From positions 307,950-371,949 of the forward strand of contig JAREIK010002261.1 of assembly GCA_029783825.1 (NCBI GenBank): 64,000 nucleotides of DNA, in the 5' to 3' direction. Under the pieces are notes generated by a model. The model saw nothing but the letters and a program-made list of their open reading frames with translations. It was not told the origin of the DNA and did not search any database. Within the stretch, counting starts at the first letter, position 1. The number at the start of each line of letters is the position of its first letter. This DNA is from Sapria himalayana (lineage: Eukaryota > Streptophyta > Magnoliopsida > Malpighiales > Rafflesiaceae). Of the stretch, positions 53,101 to 64,000 are shown piece after piece. The position numbers were made by a program, and so were the translations under genes.

Positions 53101-54976
53101 TGATTGATATACTAATTTATAGATAGATAGATAGAAATATAAATAGACTAATAGATAGACATATAAATAGATAGATAGATAGATATATTAATAGATAGAT
53201 AGATAGATAAAAAGATTATTAGTCAGACAGGCTGATAAAAAAATAGATAGATACATAGATATATAGATTGAAAGATAAATAGATAGATAGATAGACTGAT
53301 AAATAGATAGATATAGAAGATTGATAGATTGATAAACAAATAGATAGATAGACTAACAGATAGATAGAGGAATATATAGATAGATAGATAAAAAATTAAA
53401 TAGGCTTATATATAGACAGATTGATTGATTGATTTAAAAATAGATAGATTGATAGATTGGTAGGCATATAGATAGATTAATAGTTAGATAGACAGATTGA
53501 AAGATAGATAGACATACAGACAGATAGATAGAAAGATAAATAGACAGATAAATAGTCACATAGTTAGATAGATAGATAACTATATAGATAAAGAGGTAGA
53601 TACATAGATAAATAGATAAATATATAGATAGATAAATAGACAGATAGATAGATAAATAGATAGATAGTCATATAGATAGATAGATAGATACATAGACAGA
53701 CATATAGATAGATAGACTGATATAAAGACAAATAGATAGATATATATAGCTAGATAGATAAAGATATACATAGACTAATAGATAAACAAATAGTATCATA
53801 AATAGATAGAATGATTGATTAATATATAGATTGATAGACAAATAGATTAACAAATAGATACATAGATAGATAGATAGATAAACAAATTGATAATTAAATT
53901 GATATAAAGAATGATAGATAGATCGATAGTAGACAAATTGAAAGACAGATTTATTGGTAGATTGATAGATAGATTGACATATTGATATATAGATTTATAG
54001 ATATATAGATAGACAAAATTATAGATATAAAGATAGATAGATAGATAGATATATAGATAGATAGATTGATTATTAGACAAATAGATAGATAGGTAAATAG
54101 AAACATATATAGATAGACAAATAGAAACACATAATAAATGATAGATATATAGATATATAGAAAGATAGATAATAGATATATAGGAATATAAATAGTAAAA
54201 TAGATAGACAGATATATAGAGAGATAGATATATAGATATATAGATAGATAAATAGAATGATAATAGAAATATAGATTGATAGATCGTAAAATAAATAATC
54301 AGAATGATAATAGATTTATAGAATGATACATACTAAAATAGATAGACAGAAAGATAGATAGATTTATAAATAGATAGAAAGATAGAATGCCATATAGACA
54401 TATAGATACACAGACAGATATATATACACATATATGGACAGATAAATAGATAGATAGAAAGATAGATATACAAATAGATGGATAGGGTGATGGACAGAGA
54501 GATAAACAAATATATAGAAAAATAGATTGGCAGATAGATTGATAGATAGATAAATAGACATTTAGACAAAATATAAATAGATAGATAGATAGACAAGTAG
54601 ATAAGCAGATAGAAAGAGTGAGATAGATATATATATAGACATGTAGATATATTTATAGATATACATACAAATAGATAGACAGATAGACATGCAAACAGAT
54701 AGAAATATTGATAGAAATATAAATAGATAGATAGATAAAAAGATTGATATACAAATTAATAGATAGATTGATAGAAAGATTGATAGACACATAAATATAC
54801 AGATTAAAAGACAAATAAATAGAAAAATAAATAGATAGAATGATTAAAAGATAGATAGACAGATAGATAGGCATATAGATAGATAGATAGATAGATATAT
54901 AGACAAATAGAGATGTATATAGACAAACACATAGATAGATATATTAATATAAAAATAGACAGATAGAAAAATAGAC

Positions 54977-55007
<31 letters not shown>

Positions 55008-58000
55008 CAAATAGATATATAGATAGATAGTCAAATAGATAGATATACAGATAGACAAATAGATAGAGAGATATTTAGATATATAAATAGATAGATAGAT
55101 ATATATATATATATAGAGATAGATAAATAGATAGATAGATAGAATGATAGACATACATATAGATAGATAATGATAAAAATAGATAAACAGATAGACAGAT
55201 AGAAAAATAGAAAGACAAATAGATAGCCATATAGATATACACACAGATAGATAGATTGATAGACATATTTATAGACATATTTGAAATTAGATAAATATAT
55301 AGATAGATATGCAGATTGATAGAAATATAGATAGAAAGATAGCTATATAGATAGTTAGATAGATAGATAAATACATATAAAGATTGATAGACAATTTGAT
55401 TGAAAGATTTAAAGAAAGATAGATAGAATGATTCATAGAATGATTGAAAGATAGATAGAGTGATAGATTGATAGAAAGATAGATAGTTAGATAGAAAGAC
55501 AAATAGATAAATAAATAGATAGATAGATAGAATAATAGATAGATATACAAATAGATAGACATACATATTGATAGATAGATAGAGAGACAAATAGATAGAT
55601 AGATGGATAGATAGATAGATTAAAAGAAAGAAAGAAAGAAAGATAGATCGATAGATAGATAAACAAGCAGATAGATAGATTGTTAAATAAAATTGATAGA
55701 CAAATTGATAGAGAGATTTAAAATTTGATATATAGACAAATAGATAGGCAGATTAATAGAAAGATAGATACTTAAAAATATTGATAGATAGACAGATTAT
55801 TAGGTAATAGATAGATACATAGACAGACAGATAGAAAGATAAAAAATTGACACATATATAGACCAAAAGATAGACGGATAGATAGACAAATATATACATA
55901 GACAGATAGATCAATATATAATTAGACATATAAACACATAGATAGACAGACAAATAGATAGATAGGTAGATACATAGAATGATAGTTAGATAGATATACA
56001 TATAGATAGAAAGACATATTGACATATAGATAGATAGATCAATTGATAGATAAACACATATAAATATAGACAAATAGAAAGTTAGACAGATACATAGTTA
56101 TATCTATTGACATATATATATATAAAAAGATAGACAAATAAACTATTAGAAAGATAGATATACATTTAGATAGATAGATAGATAGACAAATAGATAGATA
56201 GATAGATCGACACATAGACAAATAGACTGATAGACTAAAAGATAGATTGACACATAGACTAATGGACTAAAAAATAGATAAAGAGATAGACAGTTAGGTA
56301 GATAGATAAATAGATAGATAGAAAGATAAACAAAAAGATACATAGATAGAAAGTTCGATAGATATATAGATAAATAAATAAATAAATAGACAGATAAATT
56401 TATAGACAAATAGATAGATAGACAGAAAAATAGATAGAAAGATGGATAATAGATAGATTTAATAAATAGATAAATAGTTAAATATATTAAAAATAGTTAG
56501 TCAAATAAATAAAAAGATAGATAGGTAGACAGACAGATAGACATATAGATAGATATATAGACAAATTGCAAGTTAAATAACTAAATAGACAAATAAATAG
56601 CTTCATCAATAGAATGATAGATAATAAAATAGATAGATAGATAGAGAGATAGATAGTTAGAAAGATAGATAGAAAGACAAACAAATAGATAGATAGACAA
56701 ATCAATAGACATGTAGATTTGAAGATAGTTAGAAAAATAGATAGATAGACAAATAGAAAGATAGATATATAGAAGATAGATATATATCTAGATAGAAAAA
56801 TAGACTGAATATAAAATATATAGATAAATAGATAGACAAATAGACAAATAAATAAATAAATAAATAAATAGATAAACACATATATAGATAGATAGATAGA
56901 TAGACAGATACATAGATAGATAAATAGATAAATATACTCAAAAATAGATAGACTGATGAACAAATAGAAAGAAAGAATAAAAGATATATGTATATATGTA
57001 TATATATATATATAGATACATAAAGAGATGAATAGATAGACTCGTAGAAAGATAGTTAGATATTTAGATAGTTCATTTGACATATAGATATATTGATAGG
57101 TTAATAGATTTATAAATAAAAGATAGATAGAGATTGACAGAAACACAAATAGACAGGTACACAAAGAGATATAGATAAATAGACACATATATAGATAGAC
57201 AGATAGATAGATACAAATATAGATAGATAGATAACCAGATAAATAGACACATATAGATATGGACAGATTGATATATAAAGATATAAAAAGATGGACTATT
57301 AGAAAGATAATCAAATAGATAGATAGGCAAATAAACTAATAAACATATAAGCAGATAGGCATGTAGGCAAATAAAAAGATAACTAGAAAGATTGATAGAC
57401 AAATAGAAAGCGATACAGATTGTGACATATATTGATAGACTAATAGGCTTATTGACATAAAGATAGTTATATAATTAGATAGAAAGATATATAGATTGGT
57501 AGACTGATAGATAAATATATAGATAGTTAGATAGATACAATGATAGATAGATAGATAAATAGATAGATTGAAGGAAAGATAGATAGATAGATATATAGGT
57601 AGATAAACATATAGAGTATTAGATAGATAGTCATATAGATAGATACATATACAAATAGATAGATAGACAAATAGACACATATATAGATAGATAAATAGAT
57701 AAGCACATAGATAGATACTCAAATATATAGATAGATGATATATAGATAAAAAATAGACTGATTGACAAAGAGGTAGATAGATTGATAGAAAAATAGATTG
57801 AAATATAAATAGATACATAAATAGAATAATAGATAGGTAGACAAATAGACAAATTGAATGATAAATAGCCAGATAGACAAATGGATACATAAATAGATAG
57901 ATAGATAATTCGATAGAAAGATAGATAGTTGGATAGTTACACAGATAGATAGATAGACATAAAGACATTTAGATAAATAAATAATCATATAGATATATAG

Positions 58001-58215
58001 TCAGATAAGCAAATAGATAGACATATTGATAGATATATATATATATATATAGAAAGGTACACATAGAGATAGCTAGACAAATAAATAGAAAGATAAATAG
58101 ATTGACAAACAAATATGAAGATAGATAGATAGATAAATAAATATATAGAGAGATAGATAAGCAAATAGACTTCTAGATAGATAGACATATAGATAGATTG
58201 ATAGATCGATAGATG
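41254..58215. repeat. (GATA)n array, right block, opposite orientation to the left blocks
   Basis: Seventeen kilobases of degenerate GATA/TAGA units with GACA, GATT, AAAT and GAAA variants. Interruptions are short: (AT)n at about 43564-43589, 44589-44632, 49028-49076 and 50578-50597; (CA)n at 48838-48860; (TG)n at 50080-50103. Direct local duplications occur, for example gacaaatacatagatagata with its following gtaggtagatag at 47528 and 47576. All long open frames are on the - strand because TATC reads S-I-Y-L without stops there. No foreign element was recognised inside. Confidence 0.97.
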
Positions 58216-58916
58216 GTGAAAACTTTTGTTCTCGGCGAAAACCCTTGCTCTCGGTGAAAACTCGGAGAAAACTCGGCGAAAACTCTCCTGCAGTTTTCTC
58301 TAGATTTTCTCTCTCGCGATTTATCTTAAATAAACTGTTATGTGAATTGCTTCGTGAATTGCTGTTCAATTTAAGTTCTCTCGCATTTTCTCTAACGTTT
58401 TTATCTTGCGAGTATCTTGAATAAACTGTTAATGTGGATTGTTGGGTGAACTATCGTGTAAATTGCTTCGTGAATTGCTGTTGGATGTTATATTTGCAAA
58501 GTGTTATTATGTGTAACTGCTAGTTTTAAGCAATGAAGTGCTCCTTGGTTCTCTCGCGATATTACGAATATATATAAAAAGGAAAACTGTTATGGGCATG
58601 AAGCAATACGGGCAAACAGGAACAACAACATTTGTAAGAAATATTAAGATAAATTAGAAGCCGGAAGCCTTGGTTTTCTCGCGAAAATCCACTCGCGAAA
58701 ATCCTCTCGCGATTTTCCTGTGTTTTCTTCTCTAGCTTTCAATTCTTGCGATTATCTTGAGTAAACGGTTATGCGAACAGTTGAGGGATTTATTGTGCAA
58801 ATTGCTTCGTGATTTACTGTTCGATAGTGTATAGTTTATGTGTAACTGCTAGATTGTGCAACTAAGAAGGAAGACCACTCCATTACTGTTCAAATCAAGC
58901 CCAACCCAAGGTGAGT
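58216..58916 (+). promoter_or_regulatory. LINE 5' UTR with repeated promoter-like units
   Basis: Opens with short repeats of ctcggcgaaaactc. Longer motifs then recur: attgcttcgtgaattgctgtt at 58346 and 58462 and a variant (attgcttcgtgatttactgtt) at 58801; taaactgtta / taaacggttatg upstream of each; tctcgcgattt at 58310, 58551 and 58708; tatgtgtaactgctag at 58509 and 58839 (330 bp apart). This gives two to three imperfect tandem units. Repeated 5' UTR units act as promoters in some mammalian L1s; the same role here is inferred. Confidence 0.65.
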
Positions 58917-60152
58917 ATGGAAAAATCTGACTTATTATTAAATAATAAGTCTTTTGCCTCGATGGTAAAGGGAACCATGCAGATTTCACGAATCCAAGGG
59001 AACAAAAACAGGCTCCCGGCCATCATCTTCTCTGCTGAGGAATCTCTAAGGCTCTTAGAACCTTTCGAATACACGCTCGTTGGTAAGTTCTCTTATGGTA
59101 GGCTTTGTGCGATTGGAGTTCAGAAATTCATCGACAATTTAAAGCTCAAGGGGAAGGTGAAATTTGCTGATTTCGATGCCAAGCATGTCGTGCTCCAATG
59201 CTCTCTACTGGAAGATCAATATCGTCTATGGCAGCCCGGATTATGGCAAGTTGATGGCTTCCCCATGCATATACTGAAGTGGACAAAGGAGTTTACTCCT
59301 CTTGAAGAGCCGCCTATAGCCCCAGTATGGTTTACATTGCCTTTTCTGCCACTTCATCTTTTCTCTGAAACATCTCTCTATGCAATTTCATCATGTTTGG
59401 GTAAGCCCATGTTACGAGATGAAGCCATAAGAACCATGTCAAGGCCGAATAAAACACGTGTATGTGTCGAGCTAAACCTCTTAACTAAACCACCTGACAA
59501 AGTATGGATAGGTAGTGGTGAAGGGGAACAGGTAGAGGGGTTTTGGCAAACTTTCATCCCCGAAAGCCTTCCTCCCTACTGTACAAAGTGTAAGAGGCTC
59601 GGGCATGAAAATTTATTGTGCAAGGTGGGGAAAGAAGAGAATAATAACGGGCAGCAGCATGAGGGAGGAGGTAGGAAGGGGATGCAATGGGTAAGGAAAG
59701 AGGAGGCTTCATTTCTCAAACAAAATATCCAGCCGAAGGGAGATCTGGACAATGGAATAATATCAAACATCCCACCAGATTATCCAAATATTACCCAAGA
59801 AGAAGGAACCTTGAAAGAGCCTAACTTGGGGATAGAGAATGAGGTTAGCTTAAAAAAAGGATGGGAGGAGGTAAAACACAAAAGAAAATATAAAAAAACA
59901 TCTAAAACAAGAATTGTATTGAAAGAAAGACTTGATGATTATGCGTGGATAGACGAGGATCTTCTGGATTTTCCTGAAGAAGATTCGGTAATTTTCAGTT
60001 GCCCTTCAAGGCATAAGGGTGAAGTATCTCAAGATGAGCCTGAGGCGAAAGCAAAGGACGATATATATATTTATAATAAAGATTGGGGGAATCTTACAAG
60101 AACCCAATCCATGGAGGCCCTAAAGCAAATGGCCATGGTGCTCGGAAAATAG
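58917..60152 (+). CDS. LINE ORF1: DUF4283 and zinc-knuckle RNA-binding protein
   Basis: ATG at 58917 gives 411 codons, MEKSDLLLNNKSFASMVKGT...; a GTG two codons earlier is less likely. Residues about 35-190 fit DUF4283 (SLRLLEPFEYTLVGKFSYGR, VLQCSLLEDQYRLWQPGLWQ, LPFLPLHLFSETSLYAISSC). A CX2CX4HX4C zinc knuckle follows at C222, C225, H230, C235 (YCTKCKRLGHENLLC). The C-terminal third is charged and Lys/Glu-rich. In plant L1 elements ORF1 binds the element's RNA in the ribonucleoprotein particle. The frame is open throughout although ORF2 is damaged. ORF2 begins 127 bp downstream. Confidence 0.9.
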   Translation: MEKSDLLLNNKSFASMVKGTMQISRIQGNKNRLPAIIFSAEESLRLLEPFEYTLVGKFSYGRLCAIGVQKFIDNLKLKGKVKFADFDAKHVVLQCSLLEDQYRLWQPGLWQVDGFPMHILKWTKEFTPLEEPPIAPVWFTLPFLPLHLFSETSLYAISSCLGKPMLRDEAIRTMSRPNKTRVCVELNLLTKPPDKVWIGSGEGEQVEGFWQTFIPESLPPYCTKCKRLGHENLLCKVGKEENNNGQQHEGGGRKGMQWVRKEEASFLKQNIQPKGDLDNGIISNIPPDYPNITQEEGTLKEPNLGIENEVSLKKGWEEVKHKRKYKKTSKTRIVLKERLDDYAWIDEDLLDFPEEDSVIFSCPSRHKGEVSQDEPEAKAKDDIYIYNKDWGNLTRTQSMEALKQMAMVLGK

Positions 60153-60279
60153 GTAAAATATAAGGAGATTAGGTATGAAATTCCTCACACTCCTAAAACA
60201 GTAAGAAATACAAAAAAATATGCTAACAGCTCTTATGAATCTAAGCGTACAACTCGAGCTCAAGCTAAATTAGTTTTTA

Positions 60280-63200
60280 ATGGATAGATGCCTATATTGG
60301 AATGTTAGGGGGGTAGCTAATAGCCCCACGATAAATAGATTAAGACTTTTAATTAAAGAACATAAAATCTCACTACTGATTATTGCAGAACCAATGGTTC
60401 TGCAAGATCAACTAAATAAATATAGAGAAATTTTAGGATTTAATAAGGCGCATGCTAATCTAAATAGTAAACTTTGGATTTTATGGCACAGTAAATTTAA
60501 AATTGAAATAATAAAAGATACTGAACAAATAGTACATTTAAAATTAGATAAGAGCACAAACCAAATAATCTCAGCAGTTTATGCAAAAAATGACAAACAA
60601 TCTAAGTTGGCTTTATGGGAAGAAATGAAAGATATAGCAAGTAGAGATTTACCTTGGATTATAGGAGGCGACTTTAACATAATTAGACGCCCTCAAGAAA
60701 AGAAGGGTGACAAACCACCGGATAAGGCAGCCATGAAATAATTTAATGACACAATAGCCATTACTAATCTAATGGAAATTGATTTCACTGTTCGAGATAT
60801 ACCTGGTGCAACAATTGGAAAAAAAGAGGAGTTATCTGGGCTCGACTGGATAGGATAATGTGTAACACAAAGTGGGTCACCTCACAAGGGATTACGGAGC
60901 TTAGACACCAAAATAGAACTTGCTCCGATCATAGCCCCCTGCTTATCACGATTCAAAGTAACCAGGGTAATACATCTAATTTTAAATTTCAAAATATGTG
61001 GGTAAAGCATGCGAGCTTTGCAGGACTTGTCAGAGAGTCTTGGAAAGAACTAGCAGAGGGTAAACCGATGCAAGTTCTATCAATTAAACTTATGAGGCTA
61101 AAAGCTTGTTTAAAAACATGGAATAAAAAGGTTTTTGGAAAATTAAACCAGGAGCTAAAACAATTAGAAGAAAAAGTAGCCAAGTTGGAGGAAGATTTTG
61201 ACTCCACGAATAACAATGAAACTCAGATAGAATTAAGTAAGGCTAAACGAGAACTGAGATTGAAATTATACATGGAAGAAATTTATTGGAAACAACGAGC
61301 AAAAATAAAATGGTTAAAAGATGGTGATCGCAATACTAAATTTTTTATAATATGTCTAAAATAAAATCTCAAAAAATAAAATTAAAGGTCTAATAAATAA
61401 AGAAGGAAAATGGGTAGAAGATGAAAAGGAAATAGGTGCTCTCTTTAAAAATTTCTTGGAAAATCAACTATGTAGTCAGTCATGTAGGACAGATAATGCT
61501 CTAATGCAATAGATTAGGGCGACCATTATGGAAGCTCAAAACCAATTAATGGAATTGATCCCAGAAGAACCAGAAGTCAAAGAAGCTGTCTTTAGTCTGG
61601 ATAAAGATAGTGCTGCAGGACCTGATGGTTGGAATAATTATTATTATCAGGTAAACTGGAATACGATTAAAACTGAGCTAGTCCCTGCAATTGCAAGTTT
61701 TTTTGTAGGTCTGGAAATCCCAAAATCATGGGCAAAATCTTATATAGTACTAATTCCAAAAAAAGAATCACCACAGAAATGTGAGGATTATAGACCAATA
61801 AGTTTATGTAATGCTATGTATAAAATATTGGCCAAAATATTACAAAATAGGCTAAGCTTAATTTTACCTAAAATAATATCTCAGGAACAAACGAGCATTG
61901 TTAAAAATAGATTAATGATTGAAAATATATAACTTGCATCAGAAATGATGAAAGAAATAGGAGGTAAATCTAGAGGAAAAAACTTAGTGGTCAAACTAGA
62001 TCTATCGAAAGCCTTCGATAGAGTGGAATGAGATACCCTTTGCTTTGTGTTAAGAAGATTCGGCTTCTCTGAGCTGACCATAGATTTAATTTATAGATGT
62101 ATTTCAAGCACTTGGGTAAGAGTCCTGGTAAATGGTAAGTTAAGTGAGGAATTTAAACCAAATAAAAGTTAAGGCAAGGGGATCCGTTATCCCCCCTTCT
62201 TTTTGATATCTATATAGAACTATTAATACGAAACTTGAATAAGAAAATATCCGAAGGTAAAATAATGCCATTCAGACAACCAAGGAATACACCCAGAATT
62301 GGTTGTTTAGCTTATGCAGATGACCTTATAATATTTACTAATGCTAGCATAAAGTCTTTAATGAATCTTATGGATCTTCTTCAAATATTTGAAAAAGAGA
62401 CAGGCCAAATGGTTAATAAAAGTAAATGTCAGTTTATGCTTGCAAAAAATGCAAAACTAAAGTTAGTAGATAAAATAAAAAATATTACAGGTTTTGCGGA
62501 AATTAAAGGGGCATTAATGTATCTAGGTTGTCCGATATATGAGGGGAGGTTGAAGGAAGAATATCTAACTTACCTTCAAGACAAACTAAGAAAGAAAATA
62601 GTAGGATGGAAAGAAGAGCTCCTGGGATTTGGGGGGAGGATTACGCTGCTTTCACATGTATTACAAAGCACACTAACACACATATTATCAGTGATACATC
62701 CCCCTAAAAAATTTATTAAAAAACTCGAATCAGAAATGGCAAACTTCTTATGGGGTAAAAAACAAGGCAGAAATAAACTACACTGGAAGGACTGGTAAAG
62801 TATTTGTTATCTGAAAGAGGAAGCAGGATTAGGTCTAATGAGCCTACACGACTCGGCAGCTGCCTGGGACTGCAAAAGCTGGTGGAGACTTTAAGAAAAC
62901 GATAATCTATGGGCTAAATATATGTGGGTAAAATATTTAGATAATAAAAATAAGACTTCTAAGAAAGCTTCGAACAGTTGGAAGTCAATGGAAAAACAAA
63001 AAGAGATAGTAGACTCACACTCTATACTAAAGAAGAGTGGCTGGAAATGGACGTTAACACCACAAGTAAACTTTTCCCTCAAGTCGGCAAAATATTTGGT
63101 CAGAAAGAAAAAACCGGTTCAAACTCTATTTAAATGGGTATGACAAGAAAATATCCCGCAAAAAATGCGCTCCTTCACATGGAAGGCATTAATGAACGCT

Positions 63201-64000
63201 ATACCAGTAGATAGAAATGTACATAAGAAAGGGATAAACATGGCTTCAAGATGCGAATGCTGTTCACAAGCGGTTGAAACAACTGATCATTTGCTTTCTA
63301 ATGGACCCATTGCAGTAGAAATATGGAGAGAGATGGAAGGGGAAAAAAGAATATGTAAAATAGACGATGGATTAATAGATAAAGTTAAAAAATGGGAAAA
63401 AGTAAACATGAAAATCCCCGCCAGGAAATGGCTTAATCAGAAACTGCCGCATCTAATTATTTGGTGCATTTGGAAATCTAGAAACAAAAGTAAATTTGAA
63501 AATATAAGGATGAATTTAACAGAAATTATAAAAGATATTAGAAAGGAGATATGTAATATATCAATAATAAAACGATAGTAATACAGGAATTGAAACAAGA
63601 AAAGAAGCTTGAGAAAGAATGGGATCTCACATACAAAGTGTTAAAACAGCAATGGGCTAAATGTATACAGTGGAATGCTCCGCCGGTTGGCAAACTCTCA
63701 CTTAATACGGATAGGAGTTTTAGCAGGGACACTGGAATAGCAGGAGGAGGGGGGTAATAAGAGATCATACAGGGACAGTACAGAGAGCATTCACCAGATC
63801 TAGTAGGGCATCCTCGGCTTTAGAATCAGAAATTAGAGCATTAAAATCAGGGTTAGAGATATGTAAGCAGCTAAACTTTAAAAACATTGAAGTTCAGGTA
63901 GACTCAAAATTACTAGTTGATATAGTAATCAATAAGAAAATATTATGGAGGTATGAAGAGGATCTAGAAGTTATTCTTAGTCTTTTGGACGAACTGAAGG
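60280..64000 (+). pseudogene. LINE ORF2: endonuclease, reverse transcriptase, zf-RVT, RNase H; broken
   Basis: Endonuclease (60280-60990): CLYWNVRG, IAEP, WIIGGDFNII, then after a stop at 60739 and a frameshift WARLDRIMCN and SDHSPLL. Linker 60990-61520: KQRAKIKWLKDGDRNTKFF. Reverse transcriptase (61528-62560): DSAAGPDGW, YRPISLCNAMYKILAKIL, KLDLSKAFDRVE, GDPLSPLLFDIYI and the catalytic YADD (62313-62324). zf-RVT (about 63165-63335): FTWKALMNAIPVDRNVHKKG, CECC, DHLL, with the final Cys position changed. RNase H (63680 on): LNTD, SALESEIRALKSGLEICK, VDSKLLVDIV. Breaks include stops at 60739, 61930, 62029 and 63140 and a one-base loss near 62170. Would nick target DNA and copy RNA if intact; this copy cannot. 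Continues past the window end. Confidence 0.92.

Larger units (their letters stand above)
58216..64000 (+). mobile_element. L1-type LINE (non-LTR retrotransposon), truncated by window end
   Basis: Starts where the GATA array stops (…gatagatggtgaaaact) and runs past the window end. It has a 5' UTR with repeated motifs, ORF1 with DUF4283 and a zinc knuckle, and ORF2 with endonuclease, reverse transcriptase, zf-RVT and RNase H domains, the usual layout of plant L1-clade LINEs. The 3' end, poly(A) tail and right target duplication are outside the window. ORF2 is broken, so this copy is inactive in cis. Confidence 0.93.

Noticed and set aside
41254..58215. CRISPR-like array of regular short repeats
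   Set aside because: Units are four bases with no repeat-spacer structure, in a plant nuclear context.

Overview
The window reads as repeat-rich, AT-rich nuclear DNA of a flowering plant. The evidence is CACTA (En/Spm) and hAT transposons, an L1-type LINE with an RNase H domain, a Ty3/gypsy fragment, a tRNA-type SINE candidate, and broken copies or single exons of plant housekeeping genes (ARF1, SmF, an SDF2-like protein, topoisomerase II). I cannot name the species. I see no intact host gene; the only long intact coding frame with a recognisable protein is LINE ORF1 at the right end.

Layout. The substrate is a degenerate tetranucleotide array, (TATC)n on the + strand at 1-2314 and 14590-16842 and (GATA)n at 41254-58215, about 21.5 kb in all. 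Three CACTA elements of one family interrupt it. E1 (2315-14589, + oriented) holds a TnpA-like remnant, a captured SmF exon, a 5.1 kb foreign insert (with a long-inverted-repeat element inside) and an hAT element (10991-14475) with an 8-bp target duplication. E3 (about 16843-41253, - oriented) carries pieces of an SDF2-like gene and of topoisomerase II. E4 (19262-35991, - oriented) is nested in E3; it carries a decayed TNP2 transposase lacking its catalytic core, a TnpA-like pseudogene, the same SmF exon as E1, a ~540-bp AT-rich tandem array with an ARF1 retrocopy inserted in it, and a gypsy pol fragment.

From about 58216 to the window end an L1-type LINE lies in + orientation: a 5' UTR with repeated motifs, ORF1 (DUF4283 plus zinc knuckle) open, ORF2 (endonuclease, reverse transcriptase, zf-RVT, RNase H) broken by stops and frameshifts and cut by the window edge.

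The points most worth following are (1) the orientation switch of the TATC/GATA array exactly across E3, (2) gene-fragment capture by one CACTA family, with the same SmF exon in two copies and different cargo in the third, and (3) the layered nesting, which gives a relative history: array, then E1 and E3, then E4 into E3, with hAT and other insertions into E1. Domain and family assignments come from reading translated sequence by eye; no database search was run.
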